Source of the DNA: a candidate division KSB1 bacterium
GTDB lineage: Bacteria > Zhuqueibacterota > Zhuqueibacteria > Zhuqueibacterales > Zhuqueibacteraceae
Reading direction: 5' to 3'
Assembly (NCBI GenBank): GCA_034506255.1
Contig: JAPDPX010000016.1
Coordinates: forward strand, 1-50,950
Length of the DNA: 50,950 bases
Both the position numbers and the translations under genes were made by a program. The notes beneath the pieces are model-generated. The model saw only the letters and a list, made by a program, of their open reading frames with translations. It was not told the DNA's origin and did not search any database. Position 1 is the first letter of the stretch, and each line of letters begins with the position of its first letter. Shown here piece after piece: positions 16,223 to 24,355 of the stretch.

Positions 16223-19200
16223 CTATTTTGCCAGCAACATCTTTTTCACAGCCATGTTTTCACCGGCCTCCACCCGCAGCAGATAAATGCCGCTGCCTGC
16301 AGGATGGCCGGCGGCATCCCTGCCCTGCCACAGCAAACTGTGCCGCCCCGCCGGCTGCCAGCCGTCGAACAGGGTCACGACTTCGCGGCCCAGCACGTCG
16401 AAAATGCGGATGGTCACATGCCCGGCTTGCGGAAGATCATAAACGATCTTGGTCGCGGGATTGAACGGGTTGGGATAGTTCTGGGACAGGGCAAACACCG
16501 CGGGCCAATCGCCGCCGGGATTCTCCACCACCGAAGTGATGGGCGGCAATTGCACGCGCTCCGCCTCTTTTGAAATCACGAAAATGGCCGTGCCGGAGGC
16601 GGGCAGCGTCACGTTCACCGCGGCCAATGCCGCGCCGGAGACGGTTTGCTGCGTATCGTTGTAGAGATCATTGAGGTAATACGTCCCGCCGGCCAGCAGA
16701 CCGCCGGTGAATTTGAGCAAATTGGCGGCGGTCAAATCCAGGGTTACGGATTTCTGCGCTGCCGCGAAATTGACCACGGTCAGGCCGTTGTGATCGGGAT
16801 AGGGTCGTGCGAAGGCATACACCAGGCCGTCGCCGGTGTTCACGCGAATGAAGTCCGGCTCATCACTACTGTTGACGTTGAAATCGCGGTTGGTATCCTG
16901 CTTGTGCTGGTGAAAGGCGGGGAATTGTGCGCGGATGTGCGCGAGCTTTTGATAATGAGGCAGCAGCAGGGCGCGGCCGCTGAAGTTGAAATCCACCACC
17001 CGCCGCACGCGGTCTTCCTCGTCGCCGGGGAGGCCTTTGCCGTAGCCCACCTCCTGCCCCTGCATGATGCCGGGCAGGCCGGGCGCGGTGAAAAGCACGC
17101 TCGCCATCGGCATGGTTTTCTCGAAGGAATCATAGCGGTAGGTGATGCGATCTTCATCCTGTGTTTCCATGAAACGGAAATAGTGGGAGTTGGTGCCGGG
17201 ATAGAACTCGCCGTTGAGCAGTTCATTGTGCAGATTGTTGACGGCCGTGGCGCTGAAGCCGAAACTGCGAATCTGGTTGAAATAGAGCTTGAAGTCATAG
17301 GCGGCGTCGACCCCGCCGTCGCGATCGGCGTAAATCACTTCGGTGCCCGGGCCGGTGCCGTCGTCTTCGCCGAGCAGCAGGAGGTCGGGTTTGATTTTCT
17401 TGAGCGCGGCGCGCAGCGGCCGGTCGAACAAGGTCTCGCCGTAGCGGCGATGCGGCCCCCAGTAAACATCCAGGCGGTAGCCATCCAGGTTGAATTCCAG
17501 CAGCCAGTGCTGCATCACCTCGAGCATGTAGCTGCGGGCATCGAGGTCGCTCCAGTCCCAGTTCAGCAACTGCTCGCTGAAACCGCTGTAGTAGTAGAAG
17601 CCGAAGGCATCAGCCGACTGCCCCAGGCCGTTGGTGTTGTGCGGAATGTTGCTGTGCTGATAAAACGGCCAGTAGGGGGAATCAATGCCGTGCAGCCGCG
17701 CATGCTCGGCAAAGGGATGGAAGCGGCTGCTGTGATTGGGCGTAAAATCGAGAATGACTTTCAGGCCCAACTCATGGGCGCGCACGATGAAATCTTTGAA
17801 GTCCTGATTGCTGCCATATTCCGGTGCGACGTTGTAAAAGTCCACGATGTTGTAGCCGATGCCGTAGCGATTGTCGATGGGAAAGGCGTTGTCCATCACC
17901 GGCAGAACCCAGAGCACGCTGAAACCGAGGGCTTTGATCCTTTCGAGAAACGGCAGGGCGGCCTTGATGGTGCCGGCGGCGGTGAGGCCTTTGAAGAACA
18001 TGATGTAGATGCGGGCCTGGCGCACCCAGGCGGGGTTGTTGCGGGCCGTGTTGAGGGTGATTTCGCCGGAGGGTGCGACGGTGACGAACTGCCGGCTCCA
18101 ATCCTGATTGCCGTCAGGGTCGCGCGCGGTGAGCGTGAAGAAATATTCCCCCGGCAGCCGCGGCCGGTTCACTGTCACCACCGCGCCGCTTTGGCCGTTG
18201 ACGCCAAGCAGCGCCGGATTGTCAGCATCTTCCTGCCAGGTGAATTGCAACAGCGCCGCCTGGCCGGGATCCGGATCCGTGCTTTGAAAAGCCTGCAGCC
18301 GCAGGTCGCTGCGGCTGGTGTCAAAGGTGATCACCGCCACGGGACGGTGATCGACAAGCCGCTTGATCAACACCGGCGAGGAGAGGTGCACCACCCCGCC
18401 GGGTGCGGCCTCAAAGCGGAAACTGTTGTCACCTTCCAGCAACGCCAGCGTGGTGTCGAACTTGCCGGCGTTCATGCTCACCCGCCAACGGAGTTCATTC
18501 TGGTACAGCACGCCGCTGCTGAGCGCGTGGTCGAGGGAGCCATCGGGTTGGTAGACTTCCCCGCGCACGCGCCAGCTTGCCTTGCGCGTGGTCGCCGGCT
18601 GCGTCAGAATCTGCACGACATCGCCCAGCACTTCGAAAGTCGTGCTGTCGGTGGTGAGACTGCCGGCGGTGTTGCGCACCGAGAGTTTCAGCGTGTGCCG
18701 GCCGTTGCTGAGCGGGGTGGCGGGCGTGAAGCTCAACAGTTTGTTGTTGGGATCGTAGAAGGATTCGAGATTGGTGTAGGCGGTGCCGTCAATCTCCAGG
18801 CGCAGGCTGGCGGGATCGAGGGCATGCTGGCGCGAGGGAAAAATGTAGGCGGTGATGCGCGGCAGGCGCGCCTTGACCACGCCGGCAACCGCGTTCGGCA
18901 GGAGGTAGTGAATCGTCGGGCTTTTGACATAAAGGATCGAATTGTTGAAGTCGGAGGGATTCTGCCGCGGATTGAGCGGATCCGACCGCCAGCCCGAGCT
19001 GGTGCCGTTTTCGTTGAATTTGTACTGATAGGCGCCCGGCACACGCCCGCCACTCGCCGGTCCGCCCACACGCAACCGCACGGTCTTTTCCCAGCGGCCG
19101 GCTGCGGCATTGAAGGTCATGCGGGAAGGCGCGTTGGGTGCAATCACGCCACTGCTGTTGGGCCCCCAGTTGTTGAATTCGCCGGGAAGAAAAACCACGC

Positions 19201-19321
19201 TGGGATTGCCGGTGGGTTTGTAGTAGAAGAAGACATCGACGCTGTCGGATTGGGCGCGGCCGGCGGGCGACAGCAGCAGCAGAAGCACGGCGGTCAAAAC
19301 GGGCAAACGTAAACGGCACAT
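16223..19321 (-). CDS. Secreted GH13 alpha-amylase-family protein with C-terminal FlgD-like/T9SS-type sorting domain
   Basis: The start is ATG 19321 behind GGAGGAACTC, giving 1032 residues; a longer upstream frame has no signal. Order: signal peptide (1-25); CBM48/E-set-like domain with PGEFNNWGPNS; Ig-like domains; a GH13 barrel from about residue 440 to 800; a C-terminal beta domain; and a final NYPNPFNPATKIVYDL...AVKKMLLAK sorting domain. Catalytic regions are DFTPNHSS, GYRLDVYWG (nucleophile Asp about 617), LLLGEDDG (acid about Glu 652) and METQDEDRI (Asp 722), where the usual NHD reads TQD. It probably degrades alpha-glucans outside the cell, anchored or exported through the sorting domain. 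Confidence 0.92.
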   Translation of the reverse strand: MCRLRLPVLTAVLLLLLSPAGRAQSDSVDVFFYYKPTGNPSVVFLPGEFNNWGPNSSGVIAPNAPSRMTFNAAAGRWEKTVRLRVGGPASGGRVPGAYQYKFNENGTSSGWRSDPLNPRQNPSDFNNSILYVKSPTIHYLLPNAVAGVVKARLPRITAYIFPSRQHALDPASLRLEIDGTAYTNLESFYDPNNKLLSFTPATPLSNGRHTLKLSVRNTAGSLTTDSTTFEVLGDVVQILTQPATTRKASWRVRGEVYQPDGSLDHALSSGVLYQNELRWRVSMNAGKFDTTLALLEGDNSFRFEAAPGGVVHLSSPVLIKRLVDHRPVAVITFDTSRSDLRLQAFQSTDPDPGQAALLQFTWQEDADNPALLGVNGQSGAVVTVNRPRLPGEYFFTLTARDPDGNQDWSRQFVTVAPSGEITLNTARNNPAWVRQARIYIMFFKGLTAAGTIKAALPFLERIKALGFSVLWVLPVMDNAFPIDNRYGIGYNIVDFYNVAPEYGSNQDFKDFIVRAHELGLKVILDFTPNHSSRFHPFAEHARLHGIDSPYWPFYQHSNIPHNTNGLGQSADAFGFYYYSGFSEQLLNWDWSDLDARSYMLEVMQHWLLEFNLDGYRLDVYWGPHRRYGETLFDRPLRAALKKIKPDLLLLGEDDGTGPGTEVIYADRDGGVDAAYDFKLYFNQIRSFGFSATAVNNLHNELLNGEFYPGTNSHYFRFMETQDEDRITYRYDSFEKTMPMASVLFTAPGLPGIMQGQEVGYGKGLPGDEEDRVRRVVDFNFSGRALLLPHYQKLAHIRAQFPAFHQHKQDTNRDFNVNSSDEPDFIRVNTGDGLVYAFARPYPDHNGLTVVNFAAAQKSVTLDLTAANLLKFTGGLLAGGTYYLNDLYNDTQQTVSGAALAAVNVTLPASGTAIFVISKEAERVQLPPITSVVENPGGDWPAVFALSQNYPNPFNPATKIVYDLPQAGHVTIRIFDVLGREVVTLFDGWQPAGRHSLLWQGRDAAGHPAGSGIYLLRVEAGENMAVKKMLLAK

Positions 19322-19620
19322 GAGTTCCTCCGAAAGGATTTGGCATGCCAACATGCGTGCAGCAAACCACGCGCTCGCTCTGGACAAGGTCGGAACGGAC
19401 ACGCCGCAGCAGGGCTGTTCCGGCGCTTGATGCAAAACCCGCGGGAGTATGATTGGTGTCCAGACAAAGCGTCCCGGCGCTCCGCCCCAAAGCCGGCGCA
19501 CGTCGAAATAAAAATGATCCGGTTTATGAAGAAGCGCCCGGGCGCCGGCAATTCTGATGATGCGTTTGCAGCAACGGCCCGGTCGTTGCGCCACACTGCA
19601 TTCCCCGCCCGTCGCAGCGC

Positions 19621-19980
19621 ATGAACTCGAGTGCAACCATGCCGAAATCCGGCCCCGTCTCCTTCACGGCACGCGTCAAGCAACGGCTCAGGAAGATTCC
19701 ACGCGGCAAAGTGGCCACCTATGGCCAAATCGCCGCGCTTGCCGGCAGGCCGCGGGCCGCCCGGCAAGTCGCCTGGATTTTACATTCCTCGGCGGAAAAG
19801 GAACGGCTGCCGTGGCATCGCGTCATCAACCGCTTCGGCAGGATTGCGCTGCCTCACCTGCAGGGTTACGAACGGCAGCGTGAGTTGCTGCGCCGCGAGG
19901 GCGTGGCGTTCGGCAGGGGTGAGGTCATCGATCTCGAACGCTTTCAATGGCGGCCGCGGCCGGTTCGGCCACGCCGGTGA
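19621..19980 (+). CDS. Alkyltransferase-like (ATL) DNA-binding protein
   Basis: This 119-residue protein matches the DNA-binding domain of O6-alkylguanine methyltransferases: IPRGKVATYGQIAALAGRPRAARQVAWIL is the helix-turn-helix and arginine-finger region. The active-site PCHR is replaced by PWHRVI, which defines ATL proteins. ATLs cannot remove the alkyl group; they bind O6-alkylguanine tightly and hand it to nucleotide excision repair. The start at ATG 19621 lacks a strong ribosome-binding site; ATG 19639 is the alternative. It converges with the next gene, 12 bases away. Confidence 0.88.
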   Translation: MNSSATMPKSGPVSFTARVKQRLRKIPRGKVATYGQIAALAGRPRAARQVAWILHSSAEKERLPWHRVINRFGRIALPHLQGYERQRELLRREGVAFGRGEVIDLERFQWRPRPVRPRR

Positions 19981-19992
19981 AAGCCGCGGATG

Positions 19993-20727
19993 TCACTCGC
20001 TCTTCACCTGCACCCGGTCGAACCAAATCACGCGCTTGCCGTCATGCGAAACCCGTCGCAGCGAAAGCGTCACCGCGCCGAAAGCTTTGTAATCCTGCCA
20101 GAAATAGCCGCCTTCACGCCCGCTCTCCAGTTGGTAGCGCCAGCTTTGAATACGAAAACTGACGGGATCGATGGCGAGCCAGTACTGATCGCCCGGCGTC
20201 AGACCCACACCCGCGAACGACAGATGCAACACCCGCACACGCTTGCCCTCGCTCTTTTCCGCCGGCATTTCCCGGAGGTTGACGCCGGGATCGAACAGCT
20301 TGAATGGCATGATCAGCCAGTAGGTGTCGTTGATGAACAGCGCATAGCCGCGCTCGAGCATCTGTCGGACGGTGGAGTCCGCCGGCGTCCGGCCATCGAT
20401 CGACACCGTGCCGGTTTTCTGATAAATGTTGTCGAACGCCAGGCGGTAGGCGCTGCCGTTGCGGCTGTCATTCCAGGAGAGAAGATAGCCATTGGTACGG
20501 CGATTCCACACGTGATGGCGGCGGGTCACTTCCGTGCCTTCACTGCTGACGACAAAATCGAAAGCCAGCTCGGTGGTTTTTTCCCAGTTTTGGATGCCAC
20601 CCAGGGCGTTCATCACCTGCCGGGCCAGCTCACGCGCGTCGTCCGCCTGCGGTTGTGCGAGGCTGACCGGCGCGGCGGCTGACAGAGCCGCGGCGATTAC
20701 CAAATGCAGCGCTGCTTTCGTCATCAT
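19993..20727 (-). CDS. Secreted LolA-like/DUF6503-like protein
   Basis: A 244-residue exported protein with a signal peptide of about 24 residues (ending SLAQP). The mature part begins ARQVMNALGGIQNWEKTTEL and has repeated beta-strand segments (YLLSWNDSRNGSAYRLAFDN, YWLIMPFKLFDPGV, QYWLAIDPVSFRIQSWRY). This is the pattern of unclosed-barrel periplasmic proteins related to LolA and DUF6503. Its ligand is unknown. It follows the EamA transporter gene by 46 bases on the same strand and probably shares its promoter at 21859-21887. Confidence 0.7.
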   Translation of the reverse strand: MMTKAALHLVIAAALSAAAPVSLAQPQADDARELARQVMNALGGIQNWEKTTELAFDFVVSSEGTEVTRRHHVWNRRTNGYLLSWNDSRNGSAYRLAFDNIYQKTGTVSIDGRTPADSTVRQMLERGYALFINDTYWLIMPFKLFDPGVNLREMPAEKSEGKRVRVLHLSFAGVGLTPGDQYWLAIDPVSFRIQSWRYQLESGREGGYFWQDYKAFGAVTLSLRRVSHDGKRVIWFDRVQVKSE

Positions 20728-20773
20728 GGGGTTTCCCTTGCATACGGTTCAACGGCGGCGCGCCCATGCCGGC

Positions 20774-21709
20774 TCACGGCCGCCGCGCCAGCATGATGCC
20801 GGCGATGACAGCGAGGGCACCGAAAGCCTGCGACAACGTCATGCGCTCGCCCAAAAACAGAACACCGGTGAGCACGGCCACCACCGGCACGAAGTTGGAG
20901 TAGATCGCCGTCTGGCTGGCGCCCAGGCGGGCGATGCTGTGATTCCAAATCACGTAGGAAAGTGCGATGGAAAAGATGCCGGAATAACACACGCCCAGCC
21001 AGCCGAGGCCATCGATGGCCAGCCAGTCCTGCCGACAGAGTGCCGGGCCACTCCAGAGCAGCATGGGCGCCGTCCCATACAGGTGCGACAACACCGTGAG
21101 CTTCAGCGGCGAGAAGCGCTGGAAGGTTGGTTGCGCCAGCACGGTATAGGCCGACCAGCACAGCACCGCCGCCAGCGTGAGCAAATCGCCCCGGAGGTTG
21201 CTGTTGGAGAACTCCAAACCCTGCTCGCCGCCACCGATGACACTGACGAGTCCGAGGAAAGCCAGGCCAACGCCGAGCATGGCTGGCAGGCGCATGCGTT
21301 CTCCGCCAGTGACATGGCTGGCCACCACCACCAGCGCGGGTGAGGCCGCGAGAATCATCGCCGAGTTGGCGGAAGTCGTGCGTGCGATGCCTTCGATGAA
21401 AAAAATCTGATAGAGCGTGATGCAGAGCAGGCTCAAGCCGGCAATCTGCGCGGCCTGCTGCCGGGGCACGCGCAAGTCGAGGCGGCGCCGACGCGCCAGC
21501 AGCAAGAGCAGGGCGCTGGAGAGCACAAAGCGCACAGCATTGAAAGCAAGCGGGGAGAACTGGCGCAGACTGGCTTTGATGATCGCGTAGTTCGTTCCCC
21601 AAATCATAATGACCAGCAACAGCAGCAGCTCCGTGGCATGGGCGGCGGAGTCGGAGCGGGCGATGGGCTGCGAAACGCGACCGCGCTCCGCCGTTAGCGA
21701 GTGTTTCAC
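20774..21709 (-). CDS. EamA/DMT-family transporter
   Basis: About 311 residues with ten hydrophobic segments arranged as two EamA repeats. LLLVIMIWGTNYAIIKASL opens the first and GDLLTLAAVLCWSAYTVLAQ the second, and the protein ends FGALAVIAGIMLARRP. DMT-superfamily exporters carry metabolites or amino acids across the inner membrane; the substrate is not evident. The start is uncertain: GTG 21709 lies 13 bases after AAAGGAG and removes a poorly hydrophobic extension, but the frame extends upstream to 21793. A strong promoter lies about 150 bases upstream. Confidence 0.85.
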   Translation of the reverse strand: MKHSLTAERGRVSQPIARSDSAAHATELLLLLVIMIWGTNYAIIKASLRQFSPLAFNAVRFVLSSALLLLLARRRRLDLRVPRQQAAQIAGLSLLCITLYQIFFIEGIARTTSANSAMILAASPALVVVASHVTGGERMRLPAMLGVGLAFLGLVSVIGGGEQGLEFSNSNLRGDLLTLAAVLCWSAYTVLAQPTFQRFSPLKLTVLSHLYGTAPMLLWSGPALCRQDWLAIDGLGWLGVCYSGIFSIALSYVIWNHSIARLGASQTAIYSNFVPVVAVLTGVLFLGERMTLSQAFGALAVIAGIMLARRP

Positions 21710-21858
21710 GCGGGTGGAACAGCTCCTTTCAAAAGCCGGCATAAACGCGGTAGCCGCAACGCCGGTTCTCGTGTTTGGGAGAGCAGCGGGCAATCACGAG
21801 GGTGCACATGCAGTCCGCGTCGTGCGCGGAGGAATCGTTGTGTCCGGAATTGCCGGGC

Positions 21859-21887
21859 AATATAACAATGGCCGGTGGTGGAGTCAA
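21859..21887 (-). promoter_or_regulatory. Sigma-70-type promoter for the EamA operon
   Basis: On the minus strand TTGACT (21887-21882), a 17-base spacer and TATATT (21864-21859). It has the same hexamers and spacing as the promoter before secD. Confidence 0.65.
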
Positions 21888-22065
21888 GGTTGGCAGCAGG
21901 TGCCTCTGAAAAAGTGCCGGCAGGCAATTTTGTGGCAAACAAATGCAAAGTCGCTGGAAGGCCGGGCCGCCAGCAACCCCGCGAGGTTTTCCTTTGTGGC
22001 TTGGTGACACCGCGCCCTGGCGTTTCGAAAAACAGCAACGGTTCAGTCCCCTAGTTGATCTGGCC

Positions 22066-22345
22066 CGGCTTGGCGTGGCATTCCTGCAGCTTTCGTGGTA
22101 ATTGCCATGCCGCGCGTGGCAGTCATCAGAATGAAAATGAGTCGTGCCTTCAGGCACCGACCCTGAAGGGTCTACTACAAAAGTATTCGCAGCACAGACC
22201 TCCTGTCTGCCGGCAGGCCATTTCGTGGCAGCAGCTTTTTATGGCAAGGCACAGTTCGCCGCAGCCCCGGCGCTTTCACGATAGAAACAGGTGTTTTGCC
22301 TTTCTAAAAAAATTGGCAGCATTAGACAAGCATGCCGGCGCTATT
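22066..22345 (+). repeat. Dispersed intergenic element, copy C, interrupted by a REP-like element
   Basis: The left end (GGCTTGGCGTGGCATTCCTG) and right end (AATTGGCAGCATTAGACAAG, then GCATGCCGGCG) match the ends of copies A and B. The middle is replaced by unrelated sequence including a degenerate REP-like unit (22124-22230, with CAGACCTCCTGTCTGCCGGC) and small hairpins GTGCCTTCAGGCAC and CCCTGAAGGG. It occupies most of the gap before the cysteine operon promoter. Confidence 0.5.
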
Positions 22346-22386
22346 CCGCACGCCACTGAGGGATTACCGGGCGGCGCAAATACGTC

Positions 22387-22415
22387 TTGCATTTGTAAGC
22401 GCGTGCGCTTATCTT
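22387..22415 (+). promoter_or_regulatory. Promoter of the cysteine-synthesis operon
   Basis: TTGCAT (22387-22392), a 17-base spacer and TATCTT (22410-22415). Transcription would start near 22422. This is about 20 bases before the Cys-rich mini-ORF and about 250 bases before the first structural gene, leaving a long leader. Confidence 0.55.
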
Positions 22416-22442
22416 GGCAGCACATTTGTGACGATATCGACC

Positions 22443-22529
22443 ATGATTCTTTTGATGCAAAATTCGCTTTCCTCTTTTCCCTGCTGGCGCTGCTTGTGTC
22501 GCCGGCGGGGAGGCGCCGTCATGCGGTAA
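22443..22529 (+). CDS. Candidate Cys-rich leader peptide
   Basis: A 28-codon frame, too short for normal gene finding, begins about 20 bases after the predicted transcript start. Its middle reads FPCWRCLCRRR: three cysteines in six residues, followed by arginines. It stops at TAA 22529, just inside a region of strong RNA structure and 146 bases before a cysteine synthase gene. Short Cys-codon leaders that regulate cys operons by ribosome stalling are known in mycobacteria. No good ribosome-binding site is visible, so translation is unproven; a later ATG at 22455 is an alternative. Confidence 0.45.
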   Translation: MILLMQNSLSSFPCWRCLCRRRGGAVMR

Positions 22530-22587
22530 CCTCGACCTGCCCCGCGATTTTCCGGCCTGCCCTGGCAGGTGCCGCGGCCTCCCCGCC
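22504..22587 (+). promoter_or_regulatory. Candidate attenuator with competing stems before the cys operon
   Basis: GGCGGGGAGGC (22504-22514), which begins four bases after the last Cys codon of the mini-ORF, pairs perfectly over 11 bp with GCCTCCCCGCC (22577-22587). Between them GGCAGGT (22564-22570) can pair with ACCTGCC at 22535-22541, or its GGCAGG part with CCTGCC at 22556-22561, but not both at once. A TTCTTC tract follows the long stem. A ribosome paused at the Cys codons would cover the 5' arm. The scheme is inference from the sequence. Confidence 0.45.
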
Positions 22588-22675
22588 TTCTTCAGCATCC
22601 CATAACAGACATCTCCTCTCATCATCACCTGCGCGGGTCCACCCCTGGCCGGACCGGCAAAGGAGGCCCTTGCTC

Positions 22676-23632
22676 ATGCCGAAGCGAATTGCTGTTGCAG
22701 TGCGCCGCCGTGATGGTGCGTCAGAATGTGCCTCTGCGCGTTCCGTTTTTGCCCTGGTCGGCAATACCCCGTTGCTTGATTTGTCGACTTACTCGCCGCA
22801 TCGCCGCGTCAAGATTTTCGCAAAAGCAGAATGGCAAAATCCCGGGCGCTCGGTCAAGGACCGTGCCGCCAGCCGGATGATCCAGGTGGCGCGGCGCCGC
22901 GGCCAGCTCACGTGCGAAAAAATTTTGCTGGACTCCACCTCGGGCAATACCGGCGTGGCCTATGCGCTTTTCGGCGCGGCGTTGCACTTGCGCGTCCGCC
23001 TGGTGGTGCCGGAAAATGTGAGCCGCCATCAGAAGAATCTGCTGGCGGCCTACGGCGCGGAGGTGATCTGGACCAGTGCGAGTGAAGGCTCCGACGGCGC
23101 CCTGCGCGTGGCGCGCGCCCTGCAGGCCGAAGCCCCGTCGCGTTATTTTTACATCAACCAATACGACAATCCGGAGAACTGGCGGGCACATTTCCACACC
23201 ACCGCCCCCGAGTTGTGGCAGCAGACGCACGGCCGGCTGACGCATTTCATCGCAGGTCTGGGCACCAGCGGCACTTTTGTTGGCACCGGCCGCTGCTTGC
23301 GCCAGTTCAACCCCGCCATTCGCCTGATCGCGCTGCAGCCGGATTCGCCGCTGCATGGCCTGGAGGGTTTGAAACACATGCCCACGGCCATCGTGCCGGC
23401 CATCTACGATCCCCATCTGGCCGATGACCATCTCGCCATTGCCACCGAGGAGGCCCAGGAGCTGGTGCGGGACGTGGCGCGACGCCACGGCTGGCTCATC
23501 GGCCTCTCCAGCGGTGCCGCGCTGGCGGCCGCGCGCCGCGTGGCCGGGGGAATCACGCACGGTGTGATCGCGACCATTTTCCCGGACGGCGGGCACCGTT
23601 ATCTCGAGGAGAGTTTTTGGCATGAAGCGTGA
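22676..23632 (+). CDS. cysM: CysM-like O-phosphoserine/O-acetylserine sulfhydrylase
   Basis: The start ATG 22676 follows AAAGGAGG by 9 bases, giving 318 residues. This fold-type II PLP enzyme carries the Schiff-base lysine K61 in QNPGRSVKDRAA, the substrate/cofactor loop STSGNTGVAYA, and AGLGTSGTFVGTGR for phosphate binding. Sequence trend and operon partners resemble Mycobacterium tuberculosis CysM, which uses O-phosphoserine and a CysO thiocarboxylate rather than free sulfide to build cysteine. It overlaps the JAMM peptidase gene by 11 bases, and all four genes of the pathway are tightly coupled. Confidence 0.9.
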   Translation: MPKRIAVAVRRRDGASECASARSVFALVGNTPLLDLSTYSPHRRVKIFAKAEWQNPGRSVKDRAASRMIQVARRRGQLTCEKILLDSTSGNTGVAYALFGAALHLRVRLVVPENVSRHQKNLLAAYGAEVIWTSASEGSDGALRVARALQAEAPSRYFYINQYDNPENWRAHFHTTAPELWQQTHGRLTHFIAGLGTSGTFVGTGRCLRQFNPAIRLIALQPDSPLHGLEGLKHMPTAIVPAIYDPHLADDHLAIATEEAQELVRDVARRHGWLIGLSSGAALAAARRVAGGITHGVIATIFPDGGHRYLEESFWHEA

Positions 23633-24074
23633 AAAAGCCGTCATCGCAGCGGAAGTCCTGGCTGCCCTGGGGCAGCAGGCGGAAGCGGCTTTCCCACAGG
23701 AATGTTGCGGCCTGCTGCTCGGCAGGCGCACCGAGGCAGGCTGGCACATCGTGAGCGCACAGGCACTGCGCAATGCCAGCCGCCAGCCGGAGCAGGGCTT
23801 TGAGTTTGACGCCGTCGAACAACTGCGCGCCTATCGCGCCGCCGATGCCGCGGGCTGGGAAATTCTCGGGCATTATCATTCTCATCCCAACGGCCGCCGG
23901 CAGCCCTCGCCGACCGATTTGCGCTTTGCTGTCGAACGCTCGGATCACGGCCTATGGCTGATTCTGGCAGTTGGGCAAGCGCGCTTTCTCGACGCGAGTT
24001 TGTGGCGGTTGCACCAGGAGGGCGCTGCCTTTCAACGCGTGACCATGGAAACGAAACCCTCATCAGGAGAATAG
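23622..24074 (+). CDS. mec: JAMM/Mov34 (M67) metallopeptidase, Mec+-like
   Basis: A 150-residue JAMM-domain protein with a complete zinc site: E27 (FPQECCG), H86-S-H88 (GHYHSHPN), then S96-x2-D99, exactly seven residues after H88. In M. tuberculosis Mec+ releases cysteine from the CysO-cysteine adduct. Related JAMM proteins such as QbsD trim C-terminal residues from sulfur carriers to expose GG. Either or both roles fit here, because the carrier gene starts two bases after this stop and encodes residues beyond GG. Confidence 0.9.
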   Translation: MKREKAVIAAEVLAALGQQAEAAFPQECCGLLLGRRTEAGWHIVSAQALRNASRQPEQGFEFDAVEQLRAYRAADAAGWEILGHYHSHPNGRRQPSPTDLRFAVERSDHGLWLILAVGQARFLDASLWRLHQEGAAFQRVTMETKPSSGE

Positions 24075-24076
24075 TC

Positions 24077-24355
24077 ATGGCATACCTCGTCATTCCCTCC
24101 GCCCTGCGTGGATACACGGAACAACAGGCCCGCCTCGCGATCAGCGGCAGGACCGTCGGCGAAGTGCTCGAACAACTCGCCCGGCGCTTCCCGGAATTGC
24201 GGCGGCACTTGTACGACGAGCAGGGCCGGTTGCGCAAATTCATCAATGTGTTCGTTGGCGACCAGGACATTCGCCATCTGCAACAGGAGGCCACGCCGGT
24301 GTCGGATGACGATGAAATCAGCATCGTGCCCGCGGTGGCGGGAGGTGGCAGATGA
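24077..24355 (+). CDS. cysO: CysO-like ubiquitin-fold sulfur carrier protein
   Basis: A 92-residue beta-grasp protein of the ThiS/MoaD family: MAYLVIPSALRGYT at the start, GRTVGEVLEQLARRFPEL, FINVFVGDQDIRHL, and DDDEISIVPAVAGGGR at the end. This follows M. tuberculosis CysO closely, including the terminal PAVAGG. The carrier's C-terminal glycine is adenylated and converted to a thiocarboxylate that donates sulfur to CysM. Here two residues (Gly-Arg) follow the first GG pair. The start ATG 24077 has AGGAG 8 bases upstream; the stop overlaps the next start by ATGA. Confidence 0.9.
   Translation: MAYLVIPSALRGYTEQQARLAISGRTVGEVLEQLARRFPELRRHLYDEQGRLRKFINVFVGDQDIRHLQQEATPVSDDDEISIVPAVAGGGR

Noticed and set aside
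16646..19312. An 888-codon open frame on the plus strand opposite the amylase
   Set aside because: The minus strand has intact GH13 motifs and a sorting domain; this frame is its mirror image with no recognisable sequence or ribosome-binding site.
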